Shown here: one piece after another, positions 42,255-53,632 of the stretch
Layout of the letters: each line of letters begins with the position of its first letter
Numbering within the stretch: the stretch's first letter is position 1
Source: Isochrysis galbana
Taxonomy: Eukaryota > Haptophyta > Isochrysidales > Isochrysidaceae
Assembly: GCA_018136815.1 (NCBI GenBank)
Contig: CM030938.1
Span: 2,082,202 to 2,146,201 of the forward strand
Direction: 5' to 3'
DNA: 64,000 bases
Notes under the pieces: generated by a model
The model's input: only the letters and a program-made list of their open reading frames with translations
Told to the model about the DNA's origin: nothing
Databases searched by the model: none
Program-made: the position numbers and the translations under genes

Positions 42255-42340
42255 TTTTCTTTCTATTGTGGAAATTTAAGGTGTGGCGCCTTTCTGCTGC
42301 TCACCGACGAAGCGAAGGCAACGTTGGCCGCGCGCATGAA
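42255..42340 (+). pseudogene. Truncated tandem copy of the small membrane protein gene
   Basis: CTTTTCTTTCTATTGTGGAA, ATTTAAGGTGTGGCGCCTTT and GACGAAGCGAAGGCAA repeat the end of the gene just upstream, with the codons between the two parts changed or missing. No start codon or full frame remains. Confidence 0.8.
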
Positions 42341-42402
42341 CAGCTCGAGGTTCCCTTTTTGTCCCACCCACCATGTGGTTCCCTTTTTTGTCACACCTTG
42401 AA

Positions 42403-42490
42403 CGATCATCCCGCCCTTGTTGAAGAATGCAACCATTCCTTGTTGAAGAATGCAACCATGCCCGCTGCCCGAGTTGAAGAATGCAACCAC
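42403..42490. repeat. Short tandem repeat, three copies of GTTGAAGAATGCAACCA
   Basis: The 17-bp core occurs at about 42419, 42442 and 42473, with spacers of a few to 14 bp. Confidence 0.85.
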
Positions 42491-42889
42491 GTGGGCGTCA
42501 GACTGCCGACGTCCGCCCTCGCACGCCCATAGCCAGCACACCGGGCGGATGGCGACGACTGAAGAAAGACTTCACACGGTTTCAACGCCGTTTGCTGCAA
42601 AGCAAAAGGCAAGCGATTCCCCACGAGACTCCATGACGCATTTCGCCCCAGTCACCATCACTCCACCCGCAAGCGTGTGAATGAGCTGCAGCATGCGTGT
42701 GAGCATGACTTGAGAGATCGCAGTGTCGTCATAACTCGCCAAAGAGGTGCGATTCACAAGATGGATGGGAGGGGGCAGTGCCCCCACCCCCCGGTATCAC
42801 TCGGACACCTGGCCCGTCAGGCATGGCGGGATTCCGGGACGGAAAAGTTATGTCCAATTAGCTAGTGGGGTTGGCTAGGATATAACATT

Positions 42890-43340
42890 GATTATTATAA
42901 TATCGTTGCCCTGTGTTCACGTTCTTCTTCTTCTGCTGCTTCCCGCGACATCGCTAGGACGCCCCGCTCGTGCCACCCTTCTGTCTCCTCGCCTACTCCC
43001 GTTCGTCATGCCTGGCCATGGATCGCCTGTGCCGTCCCGTGTGCTCCCTTCCCGTGTTGCCTCCGGTCGCTCGTCCCGTTCCTCTCGTCCCGCGATTCAT
43101 ACATCCCATGTTACATATTCACAACCACAACCTCACACAGACCCACCACAGCCACTCCACAGCTCACCACAGGCCCAAAGTAGTGCACATGCGCACATGG
43201 GCCGACCCCCCCCCTCTAATCTGAAAGGGCTGGAGGGGGGAAGCGGAATGAGGAATGGGGCCTGGGGCAAGAGCGTCGTGTCCGGGTGCCCGGAGGAGGG
43301 GTGAGTTAGTAGTATGTAAACATCTCAAGAGTTTTTTTTT
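42890..43340 (+). mobile_element. Short retroelement derivative: 5' frame plus 3' tail
   Basis: A short Ser/Pro/His-rich frame starts at about 43008 (MPGHGSPVPSRVLPSRVASG). It runs into the family 3' UTR phrase GCCCAAAGTAGTGCACATG and ends ACATCTCAAGAG followed by nine T (43332-43340). The zinc-knuckle region is absent, so this is an internally deleted copy. Confidence 0.5.
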
Positions 43341-43873
43341 GCTATTGCGACTCGCCAAAGCTGCTCCAAACTCCAAAGCCGAAGGCAAAGGCTCATTCGC
43401 ATAGCAAGCCTCATCCAGACCTAGTATTCACCAACAGCGCACCTCACTTCTCACAACCGTCACCACATCACCGTCCCATCCCGCAGTCAGTAGTGGCCAA
43501 CACAATAGAGTAGCGCGGTGTTTTGCAGCTTCAAACTCCACCGTGTGTCATGTAGCAAAATAGTGCATATCCAATCTCAACATCACAAAGCACGACACGA
43601 CTAGTGACTCCCCCTCTTGGGGACCCTATGTGCATCCCTCGGAATCTTGCACTCCGGCTCGTGTTTGACAGCGCTCGTCATGGGGTCAAGCGCAAATCAC
43701 CTAGCATCTATGCACAACATCGGCAAAAGCTAACCACCGGAACAATCGGCCATGAAGCAGCGCACCATGAAGCAGCGCGATCGCGTTGCTGCATCCTGAT
43801 CCATGATTGCGTTCAGCAAAGTGGATGGGGACAAACAGCGAATAGCACATGTGAATCTCTATCCGTCCCCATA
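43341..43873. other. Intergenic, nothing identified
   Basis: 3' flank of DRG1. No frame or repeat stands out. Confidence 0.4.
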
Positions 43874-45710
43874 TCAGATCTTCTTGACGATTTGGATGAC
43901 GTCCTCATCCATGAGCACGTGCGCTTTGCCCACCTTCTGCGGGTTGAACTTGACGCTCTTGCCCCAGACCCAGCCGTATTTGAAGTCATTGATCAACTGC
44001 CTGTGAATCTTTTTGCAGAAGACCTCAACCTGCGGGGTGTCAAGGACCGGTCGGAGCGACGGATAGAGAGCTTGCAAAATCCCTGCAAGCAGGGTAGCGT
44101 CTCGCAGCCACGGACAAGATAAAAACTCGCCGCCCACCATCTGCCCCCCTAAAAACGTAACCAAATCGCATGGTCGCTCCAAAAGGACAAGGCGCACCGT
44201 CGGTTTGACATTCCCGCGGATAATGACGGGCGCCTCGTAGTCCGGCATCTGGCCCTTGGGTTTGGTGTAGATGCGCGTCATATTGAGATACTCGAATACC
44301 ATATCCATTAGGCCATCTAGGTTCCAACCATAGTGTGACTGCCAAGTGTGGGGGCGTGTTCACTGAGGAATCGTGCAATGAGATCGTGCGAACATGCGAT
44401 GGTCTTGGTGGAACCCTCTCTCCCCTCCCCCCGGGACGTGCGGGGGAAAAGAGCTCAGACAGGGTAGGGACGAGATGAATTTGTTGACTCGCAATGGGAG
44501 AATCCGGCCGTATGTGAGCGATCGGCCTACCGAAATCGGGCAATAGTGGGGGATTGCGTCGAGGATGTCGAGTTCCTCCATAGTGATCGCGTCAATTTTG
44601 TTGAGCGCGTAGACACACGGCATGTACACCTGCACAGATCGATATGCGCCAAACAGAAAAGCGGCAGTGGTGAGCTCCACAAGCGTGCCTACTGACTCCT
44701 TTGAAAGGGAGGTGGAGGACAGTGGCATATGTAGGCAGCAGGCTTTGCCGGAGGTGCTCTTCACAATCCATACCCAAGCATGGTCGCTCTGCACCATTCC
44801 GACCCTCTAGCCCTCGTGACACGCTCGACGCACCCGATTGCCCTCGATAACATCAATCAGGTCATCGGCAGTGGCATCGCAGTTGATGCGCACTGTCGCG
44901 GATAGGATCCGGTACTCCGTCAAAATAGCCTGTGCGGTCCGTGGCGAAACAGCGTAAGCGAAGAAAGCCAGACGTCTCCGTACATGATGGCGCCCCAGAC
45001 CGCAACAGCTCTACCTTCTTGTCGAAAAATGCGTAACAAGGACTCCTGCCACAGCATGCCCTCTCGCCAAGCGTTGAGTGGTGCGGCTGACGCACCTTGA
45101 TGGAATCCTCGTCCAAATGCGTCAGCCGCACGGTCGATGAGAAGTTGATACCACCCGAAATCTTCTTCTCCACCTTGATCTCCGGCGGTTTCTTGTTCAA
45201 TCGGATGCCCACTCCCTCGAGCTCCTTCTCGATGATCTTCTTCTGTTGGATGTCCTTCATCGCGTCAAGCACAATGATGAGGCACGAGCATGTGCGTGCA
45301 ACGGCGATGACCTGCCGGCCGCGTCCCTTGCCGTCGCGCGCGCCCTCGATGATGCCGGGCAGGTCGAGCAGCTGCATCTTGGCGCCCTTCCAGAACTTGA
45401 TGCCCGGGATGCATGTGAGCGTGGTGAACTCGTACGAGGCAGCCTCCGACTGCACGTCCGTAAGCGAGGTGAGCAGCGTGGACTTGCCGACGGAGGGGAA
45501 GCCGACAAAGCCAACGCGCGCATCTCCGGTAGCGCGCACGTCGAAGCCCTCGCCTGGCCCGCCGCCCCCGCCCTTGGGATCCGCGATCAATTCGCGCTTG
45601 TACTTCGCCACCTTCGCGCGCAGCTGGCAGAGGTGCGCCATCGTCGCCTTGTTAACCTGCGTGCGTGCGATCTCCGCCTCGATGTCCTCAATCTTCTGGA
45701 CGAGCGACAT
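43874..45710 (-). CDS. DRG1: Developmentally regulated GTP-binding protein 1 (DRG1/Rbg1)
   Basis: Exons (minus): 45710-45096, 44929-44834, 44629-44531, 44338-44198, 44029-43874; all introns are phase-0 GT-AG. The protein has 368 residues (human DRG1 367) and aligns almost without gaps. N-terminal helices ([18 protein letters not shown]) lead to G1 GFPSVGKST (about 70-78), the G2 region ([10 protein letters not shown]), G3 [21 protein letters not shown]4 NKID in exon 3, and a C-terminal TGS domain ([48 protein letters not shown]). DRG1 with its partner DFRP1 binds translating ribosomes in the cytosol and relieves pausing. Confidence 0.96.
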
Positions 45711-46220
45711 GGCGGCCCCCGCTTGTCGCCCACGCGGATCCCCGCCTCGCTCCTGCGGCTCCTCTCACTCAGTCTGTGTATGTGTATGTCAGTCTGTGGG
45801 CGTGTGAAGACAGAGAGAGAGGGAGAAAGAGAGAGAGGGATAGGAGAAGAGAGAGAGAGCGGCGGCGGCGGCGGGGGTCGAGTGGCGCGCGGGAGCTCGA
45901 GCGCAGAAGATACGGGGGGGGGGGGGGGGGGGGGGGGGGCATCGCCCTCTGACTCTCGGCTGAGTCACTTACTCCGTAGCTCCGTAGGTAGGAGTATGCA
46001 GTGTGTAGTATGTAGCCAACTCCTAGCACCCCAGTCCTTCCCCTTGATATTTCTTGCCCATGGGCGCCTGGCCCCCCCTCAAATGATCGCCGCCGTCCGC
46101 CGCTTGCCGCCCCTTGCTCACGTTTTCGTGTGTGCGCTTTCTATGGGTAACTGAAGCCTGGAGCCTGGCGTGGCCTAGACTAATGACTAATTACTATTTA
46201 TGTTGTGCTAGGTGCTAGGG
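45711..46220. other. DRG1 5' flank with GA-rich patch and 26-base G run
   Basis: A GA-rich stretch (45808-45865) is followed by a G homopolymer at 45914-45939. No gene supported. Confidence 0.6.
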
Positions 46221-46402
46221 CTAGGGCCATTTGCCATTTGCCAAGCTCCAAGCTCCACTCTTGGAAACAAGGAGGCGAAAGGGGAATGGTGGCGGGTAAG
46301 CTTGAGCGCTTTGTGTGTGTGTGTGTTGGGGCGGGGCGAGCGGCGCGCAATGCGCGCAACGACGAGAAAAGAGAAAAGAGGCGAACAAGGCGAAGCGCGA
46401 AG

Positions 46403-46590
46403 CGACGCCCCGGAGGGCCAAGTAAGCTGGCAACTCTTGAATGAGTGGATCGGCGGGTCGCGGGAACATTGGAAGCTGCTCAAGCTTTCTCACAAATGCC
46501 GCGTCCACGTGCGTGCTGGCAAAGGATGGGTCGAACGCCCTGAGTAAGCCCAACGCCTCATCCTCATGCTGATCCTGGATCCTGGCACTG
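46403..46590 (-). pseudogene. Possible transposase-like C-terminal remnant
   Basis: A minus frame reads LLRAFDPSFASTHVDAAFVR then KLEQLPMFPRPADPLIQELP and AYLALRG. It looks protein-like and recalls the C-terminal region of hAT-type transposase-like proteins in algae, though I hold this weakly. An adjoining frame just upstream on the same strand (GFEYLEKRLTN, about 46615-46650) could be its continuation across a frameshift. No dimerisation WW motif is visible. Confidence 0.25.
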
Positions 46591-46650
46591 GTATGGGACT
46601 GCGCATTGATTGGTCAAACGCTTCTCGAGGTATTCAAAACCTGCCTTCAC

Positions 46651-47901
46651 GCGGGTGAGGGATGAGATTTTGGGCTCTGCGGTCTGGCGTGAGCAGACCT
46701 GCAGCGGCCCTTCTTCGCTTCATCTTAGCTCCCCGTGTGGCGTGGCCCTTCCTCCCTCTTCGGCGCCTGATTCCGCGGAGGTGAGGAGGTGATGCGAGCG
46801 CGCAAGATGGAGATGGCGCGGCTCCGCGTCACTTACGAGTCGAACCATGCCGCCTTGGCTGAAGAAGAAGCGGAGGCGGAGATGTGAGCGCAGGTGCGAA
46901 GCCGCAAGCGGAAGACGGAGGAGGTGGCGGTGGCCAGACTTAAACTTAAAGACTATGGGGCGCCAAGCAGCTGTAGTAGCCTATCTATCCCCTATGTTTA
47001 TGAGAGCGAGTGTGAGTGCCATTACTTGTTCCTAGACAATTAACAATCGCAATGACAAATACAACGTTGGCAATGACAAGGTAGCTGTTTATGGTCTCCG
47101 GCTGGGGTTTATCGTTTATGTGATCTCCGGTTGAGGCTCGTTCCATGTTCTCCAGTTTCGTCGAGGTAGGCCTACCTGAGCTGGAGGAGGTGCGTGGCTT
47201 CCCTGATCAGCCTCTTGTAGGAACGCGAAAACAAACTCCCGGTGAGTAGCCCCCCCCCCCCCCCGCCCGCGCCCCCGGCTTTCACACATCGTAATTATTA
47301 ATCGTTGACAACACACAACATGGACATGGCAGCACGAAAGTGAACACAGTAGTATAGATATAGGAACAAAGACCTGAGAAGAAGCGGCGTCGTGGCGCAT
47401 AGCGCGAACAGCCACGACCAACGACCAATTGTAACTGTACATGGCACACACACTCGACTATCGATGAGGAGGAGCTTGGCCAAGAAGCATGTGACAACTC
47501 CTCTATAGAGATGAAGATGAGCAGCATCACAAGTGACAGGTGTGGTCATTTGTGTGCTCACTGCGCTATGCGTGATCCGCGCTCGGCACCAATTCAGCCT
47601 ACAGGAAGATGCGGCCACCACTTCTGAACTACCTAACTGCTGTAGGGCTGCGCGTACGACGATCCGTAAAGCCCCTAAGCCTTCGAGGGTCATGCCATCC
47701 TCGGTAGACGACTTCGCGCCGACTCGTTGGCTCGCATACGCTGTCGCCCTCGTCGACTAGCACTAAGAGGACCATGTGTGGACTCCCCGGTCGATACGCC
47801 GGCGTGAGCTGAGCGATATCATCGATGGCAGTCGACCACTCTGCTTCATGAGATGGATAAGTTTGCTTTCGTTCGGCATAAGCAACGAATCTGGGTGAGT
47901 A
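46651..47901. other. Intergenic, no gene supported
   Basis: A short frame at 46791-46889 (MRARKMEMARLRVTYESNHA then ALAEEEAEAEM, stop) resembles a charged helical exon but stands alone. A run of C (about 47250-47266) and several short frames follow. Nothing is convincing. Confidence 0.3.
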
Positions 47902-49373
47902 CTATGAGGCGCGCTGCGGTTCACCAAGCGCGTCCTTCCATGCCATGATACGTGTGCCGGTTGTTACTGAGGTGCGCTGCTGGATATGCTGGCGGATCAG
48001 CTCATCTTGCCCCAGGAGCGCGAGCATGTAGTGGACAGCATAGTTGGCGGTCGCTTGCTTGCCAAAGTAGAGAGCGTTGTAGGGCGGCAGCATGAGCTGC
48101 AGGAGCGCCGCCCAAAAGGGAACGCGGTACAGGCCAGTCACAAGCGCTTGGTACAAGAGGACTGTCGCAACGAGGATGCCGGGAGCACGCAACCATGTGT
48201 TCAGATTGGCGCTCGCGCGCTTCTCGAGCATTGAATTCTTAAGCCAGCCTATCTTGAGCAGGCCCAACATTAGATAATCGCAGCCACCCGGCAAACCAGA
48301 GATGAAGAAGGCCTGCCAATTAGCCAATGCCCCCCATAGATAATACTGCGGCGGAGGGGGAGGGGATAGCTTCAGCACTTGGAATGTACGCGATCCTCTC
48401 TCCAATCATTCTGCTCGCGATGCCAACTCAAGCTCGTGGCGTACCTGGCCGGGGAAGCCCAGCGTTGGGATGAAGAGTAGGTGATGAAAGTAATCAGCCG
48501 AGGAGAGCGTGAAGCCGCCCACCATGTGGTAGATGTGGACGGAGTTGATGAGGGTGAGCGGCCACTGGCTGCCGCTGCCAAAGAAGGATGTATCAGGATG
48601 GGCGCATGCGTCCATCGCATGGATCGGATCGCGGAGCACAGCGATGCAAGAATTGATGCTGGCGCCAACTACCAGCGCGTTGGCCAGCGCATGCACAAAG
48701 AACCAGCGGGCGAGCTCGCGATCCCGCGCCTGACGGTGGCGGCATGGATTCTTCGGGCTCAGATGGCGTCGGGTCTGCCCTCGCCCAACCTCTCCTCTCC
48801 ACCCGCGCCTCTTTTCGCAGTCCTCCGGTCCTCCTCCCGCTCCCTCTTCTCTTCATCCCCTTCGTCCACCCTCCATCACTCCTCCCCTCCGCCTCCCCAC
48901 CCTCCCGCTGCCCGTCTCCCACCATCCCATCCCCCTTGCCCTCCACACCCTCCTACCGCCCCCCCCCCCCCCCTTCCCCTCCCCACTCTCCCCTCTTCCC
49001 ACAGCCTCTCACCTTTGCGATCCTCATCCACACACACCCTGGTCCTCATCCACACACACCCTCCCCCCCACTCTCCCCCCCTTCCCCTCTCCTCCCTCTT
49101 CACACAGCCTCTCTCTTTGCGGTCCTCTTCCACCCCTTCCCTCTGCCCGCCCGCCTCCTCTCCCCCCTTCTCCCCAAGGCCTCTCACCTTTGCAGTCCTC
49201 TTGTCGACTGCCGGCCGGATCAGCCCTTGGTCGAGAGCCACGAGTAGAGAGACAGCGGCGAGCGTGCGGCCGAGGTGCGTGAGCAACGGCGTCACGGGCA
49301 GCTCGCATCCATCGGGCAGCGCGGGCGCAAGCCCTCCCAGTGTGAGCATCGAGGGCATTCGAGACTCTCTCAC
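47902..49373 (-). CDS. Multipass membrane protein, conserved-looking, function unknown
   Basis: Exons (minus): 49373-49188, 48729-48445, 48345-47902; both introns are phase-0 GT-AG, total 304 residues. The body is hydrophobic with several segments: HALANALVVGASINSCIAVL; LINSVHIYHMVGGFTLSSAD then YFHHLLFIPTLGFPGQ; YYLWGALANWQAFFISGLPG then GCDYLMLGLLKIGWLK; and APGILVATVLLYQALVTGLY. The HMV...HH and SGLPGGxDY motifs look like a conserved core, and I recall uncharacterised algal and oomycete proteins of this kind. It ends with a short polar tail. A Met six codons later (MPSMLTLGG, 49355) could equally be the start. Confidence 0.7.
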
Positions 49374-50529
49374 CCTCGCTGCCCCTCCCCTCTCTCTCTC
49401 TCGCTCTCGCTCTTTCCTCCTACTTTAGAGTAGAGAGGCCTTGTCCGTTGAATCTGGGATCTCCCTTTCCTTCTTCTCCGCTCTCTCTCTCGCCCCCCCT
49501 CCCGCCTCCCTGCCCGGTCGAGGGCAACAACCGACGAGAGAGAGGAGGACGAGGAGAGAAGAAGCGACCGAGAGATGTGAAGTCAGTATGAGAGTCTAGG
49601 AATGCGAATATGTGAGAGAGAAGGAGAGGGACGGAAGCAGGAGAGATTGTGAGCAGGAGAGGGAGAGAGAGAGGGGACGGAAGCAGAGGGGAGGGGGGGG
49701 AAGAGGGGAGAGAGAGTGGGGGGGGGGGGCGACTCTAGCAGCCAACCCCCCCCGCCCTCCCCCAGCTGGTGAAAGGGGAAGAAAGACCGTCTCTCTGCTC
49801 TTCTCCCCAATCACAGACCCGTCGGTCCCCTCCGAGCGCGAGGAGGTCGGGGCCATCCTCTCCTTCTTTCTCTCATCTCTGCGCTCGGTCTCCATCCCCC
49901 CCCCCTGCTTCGTCAAGACGGGCCCACTCCGCCACGCCGGTGGCCATTCTAATGTTCTAATTTCGCATCTTGGAACACTCTGGACTCTGGGCCGGGAGCC
50001 ACGTCCTTCCGGTATTCCCTCCCTCCAATATTTCCGTATTTCCTCCCTCCAGTATTCCCTCCCGCCGGTATCCCCTCCCTCCGCTATTCCCTCCCTCGGC
50101 CCTCAGGCCTCAGGTATTCCTCCATTCCTCCGTTCCCGGTTATTGTTATCACGTTATCACCGTAAAATTTCGTAAAATCAAATGCAAATGCAAATGCTCA
50201 GCTTTTTGCAAACAAATTCTTACTTACATACCATCTTCTATGTTTGTCGTAGTCAGCACACAAGGTATGCAGATCCGGATTCTCCCTGGGCTCAAGTTCT
50301 GGTTCGCCGATTCTCGTCGCGCAATTCGCAATTCGCAATTCCAAATTCGAAATTCGCAGCAGATTATTTGAGTTTGAGATTTTTATTTTTTACTCTTACG
50401 GAAATTGCAAGCTGGAGCGCTGTTGCTGTTGCCCCAACACCAACACCGAAGAACACAAGAACAGAGGAAGTAGAAAAAGAAAGAAAGAAGAAGAAGAAGA
50501 AGCAAGAAGAGTGAAAGTGAAAGAAAGAA
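49374..50529. other. Intergenic, low-complexity
   Basis: GA-rich (49540-49720) and CT-rich patches, then degenerate CCCTCC-AGTATT/GGTATT units at about 50010-50120 (at least six copies). No gene supported. Confidence 0.5.
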
Positions 50530-50619
50530 AGGTCGTTTGCCTTCATTTGGTACCCCTCGTTTCCCAATACGCGATGCGCCGGTACAAAAAAATCGTCTAG
50601 TATTTAAGCAAAGGCACCC

Positions 50620-52304
50620 CTCGCAACCGATATGGTGCAACCCGCACGAACAACCGCCACGTATGCGCGCCGCTTGGGCAAGCCTATGGCAATCCCTCCA
50701 CACGCACGTCGTGCATAACGTGTTCAAGGATAACAACCTAGACACACCCTACACGAAAGAGGAATGCGCCCAATATCTAGACCACCTCCCGGAGATATTC
50801 GAACACGCGGGTAGCAAAATAACCAAGGAAAGCTTCTTAGACTCGTGGGCGTCGGTAGTACAACAAGCCTCGAGTCTCCTTGGAAAAGCGCAACTAGACC
50901 CGGCGCCCGGGTCTGACCCGGAGGGGACTAGCGAAAACGGAGCACGCGACAATAAGGCGGGCATTGAGGCCCCGCCGGAAATCAGAGTGTCCGATAACGA
51001 AACATACATAACTAAGATGAACAACATATGGATTCACACCAACACGAATTACCTCGGAGAGCCGGCCGACCGGACGGGGGTCGCGACCCCAGAAGAAGCC
51101 CGACTATACCACCCCCCCGCTAGATGGGAGGGAGGGTTGAAAGGCCCCAAATACGCGGAATACCCGCTGGCGGACGAGTATACAATGGACGGTAAAAAAC
51201 ACCTGGACCTCACCACGGTCTCGGACATAGCACAGGTGCTAGAGAAAAACATACCAGATAACAAGCCCCAGCCGGCAAGCGAGGCATGGGCCCGAAGAAT
51301 CAACCTAACCCACGAGGAGTGGAAACACGTGGCCAGCTTATACACCCTACCCCTACTAAAACACACGGACAAACACCCACACTTCAAACACATCACCCAC
51401 AGGAGGATTGGCACGCGGAATCGCTTCGCCATGGCGACCACGAATACCTGCAGACTATGCGGAAAATACCACGAGAGCTCGACCCACTTAGCCAGGTGCT
51501 CAGCCACGAAGCCAATCTTCGAGACCATAGAAGCGATAGCGGGTTTCACGCCGGAGCGCAAAAGGACAGCAACACAGAAAATAAAGGACAGACTCTTCGC
51601 ATACCCGAGTACACCGACGCCCGATAGCCTCAAAACCCTATACATAGTAGCATGGAGATACATAATAGGCGACTTCTACAAAGTCGAATACGACAATCAC
51701 CCCTTCCATTATATACCCGTCATCGAACGTACCTTGACCAGATTCACGATCCTCGTACGGGGCCTCGAAGCCTCTAACAAAACCTCGCCGGCACGTACGC
51801 ACCAAGCCTCCAGAGGCAGAAAACCAAAGATTAAAGACGCAAGAGATCTTAGCGCCCCAATATTTAAGATGAATGACAAAGGTGTCCTCGCGATGAGCGT
51901 GAATCTGTCCCTGGTGGCACGCGCACTTGACATAGCGGGAAAGGTAGCCTGAAAACCAGACGAACACCACACCTCACACCCCCCCCCCCAAAAAAAAACC
52001 CAACAGCGCCGACCCGGTACATACATAACCCCGAGTCCGACTCTTAAGGTAACCCCAACCTTTAATACCCCAATAGAAGCCGATCGCTCGATGGCACGAG
52101 GGAAGGCCGAAGAGTCGACCGTCGGGGATCGGTGCACGCCGCCTGCCACTGGAAACCCCAAGTACTGGGCCCCTAAGTAGAGCACGAGGGGACGAGCCGC
52201 AAGGCGAGTGCGAGGGAGTGATAAGGGATGCGGGCGCGGCTGTCAGATGGAGGATGTCGGGGTCGCGCGCGCGATGAGAACATTAAGAAGTTTTTTTTTT
52301 TTTT
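50620..52304 (+). mobile_element. T-tailed retroelement copy with 13-bp target-site duplication, intact C-terminal frame
   Basis: The insert is flanked by AGCAAAGGCACCC on both sides (50607-50619 and 52305-52317). Its frame is open to the stop at 51950-51952 and includes VVHNVFKDNNLDTPYTKEEC, the NYLGEPAD region, YPLADEYTMDGKKHLDLT, HFKHITHRRIGTRNRF and the knuckle CRLCGKYHESSTHLARC, then VAWRYIIGDFYKVEYDN. The 3' end is CATTAAGAAG followed by 14 T (52291-52304). There is no start codon of its own: the first in-frame ATG (50537) lies in the host element terminus, so this is a 5'-truncated copy. Confidence 0.85.
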
Positions 52305-52335
52305 AGCAAAGGCACCCACCTCACAGTGCTCAACC

Positions 52336-52652
52336 ATGTCTATAAATGGAATGGCGGCTGATGATGTAGTACGCAAGCGATTGCAATGGATCATAAGAAA
52401 GATGGACGATAACTTTAAAAAATTCATCACACCTCTCTTTCCGCCATATGCCACTTCTAAATCTGCCATGCAGGTTATGGCGGAAGCATTGGACAGCATC
52501 AGTCCGCCGCCGCCGGTTGGGGTCAACCCGGGGGGAGCAACAACTCCCTGAGGAGGCTGCTTGAGTCGAACCCAAATTTGTGGACGTACACTTTCGAATG
52601 TAAGTCCTTATTATTCAGTTCATTCGATTTCAAGCACCATACGAACATTAAA
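52336..52652 (+). pseudogene. Left copy of the small-protein gene, truncated
   Basis: MSINGMAADDVVRKRLQWII then MDDNFKKFITPLFPPYATSK aligns with the 9.6-kb protein, then the frame stops at 52551 after NPGGATTP; homology continues in another frame until 52652, where an inserted repeat ends it. Confidence 0.8.
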
Positions 52653-52790
52653 CGGTTGCGCAAACGCGTAGTCTTAAAGACTACCGTGTAGTCTTCGGAG
52701 GGGGGGGGAAGACAACGGAAAATGTTAGCCTCATTGCCGCCTCATTATCAACGGCCAAAGCCTCGCCACGGTCCGCCCCCCTCCCCCTGA
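52653..52790. repeat. Dispersed repeat inserted in the small-protein gene copy
   Basis: Reverse complement of 34060-34210. The first base after homology with the small-protein gene is the first base of this repeat, so it marks an insertion or recombination junction. Confidence 0.85.
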
Positions 52791-53632
52791 GAGTCTCCCC
52801 TATCATCTCCCTGCTTTGGGTGCCCAGGTTTGCCCTGACAACCCACTTAACAGCACCCGACAGCCGTGGGGTCAGCAAGTGCTCGGGCGCCTGGCGAGCG
52901 TGCCGAGCGATTCCATAATTGGTATCCTTGCGGAGACCCCAAGCGATCGGGTCGCGGCGGCACCCAGCGTAGTTGCAGCGCACATTACAATCCCGCTGGT
53001 TGTGTGCCAGATTGCACGCCCTGTAATGACGTTGCGAGTGTGCGCGTGTGCGTGATCACCTTCAGCGTCTGGAGTTTGCGTTGCGCGTTGCGCGACGGCG
53101 ACGGTGATCTGCCGCAATTCCGATCGATCAAAATTTTGCATCAATGGCGTCGAGCGTCACATACTTGTGATGTTTGTGCGTAGCATGGCCCGTGCGATGT
53201 CATGTGAGCGACCAACGGTCATATCAGGCCTATATGACCGTGATAATAGAGGTCAAAACAAACGTATTTTAATGATAGGATCAACGAAAATAAAACACTT
53301 GATTCTCCCGTAAACGCCCGGTTTCTTCTGTGCTCAAGTCGACTGTGAAGAGGGCTTCTTCGGACCTCGGCCCACTGCGATGGCGCCTCGGAGAGGGGTG
53401 TCCGATGGGCCACCGGCCAGGGCTCCTCTGGAAGGCAGGCCAGAGGGATCGAGATGGCCAGGTCTGCATCGGCATGGGTGCGCTGCCTACTTCCGTCGCG
53501 GTCCAGGTGGGGTCCATCGCGTTGGCGATCGTCCAGGGGCCGGCAAATGCCGGCCTCTTGCTGTACGAGACGCCCTCGTCAGCATGCCAGCTGGTGTGGG
53601 GACCGGAGAACCGAGCAACCTAGTCCGACCTT

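Noticed and set aside
42403-42490. CRISPR-like short repeats (17 bp, three copies)
   Set aside because: Too few copies with spacers of unequal length; an ordinary short tandem repeat.
50537-50619. ATG at 50537 as the start of a 471-aa host gene
   Set aside because: The first 28 codons are the mobile-element terminus; the retroelement starts at 50620, so the Met is accidental.
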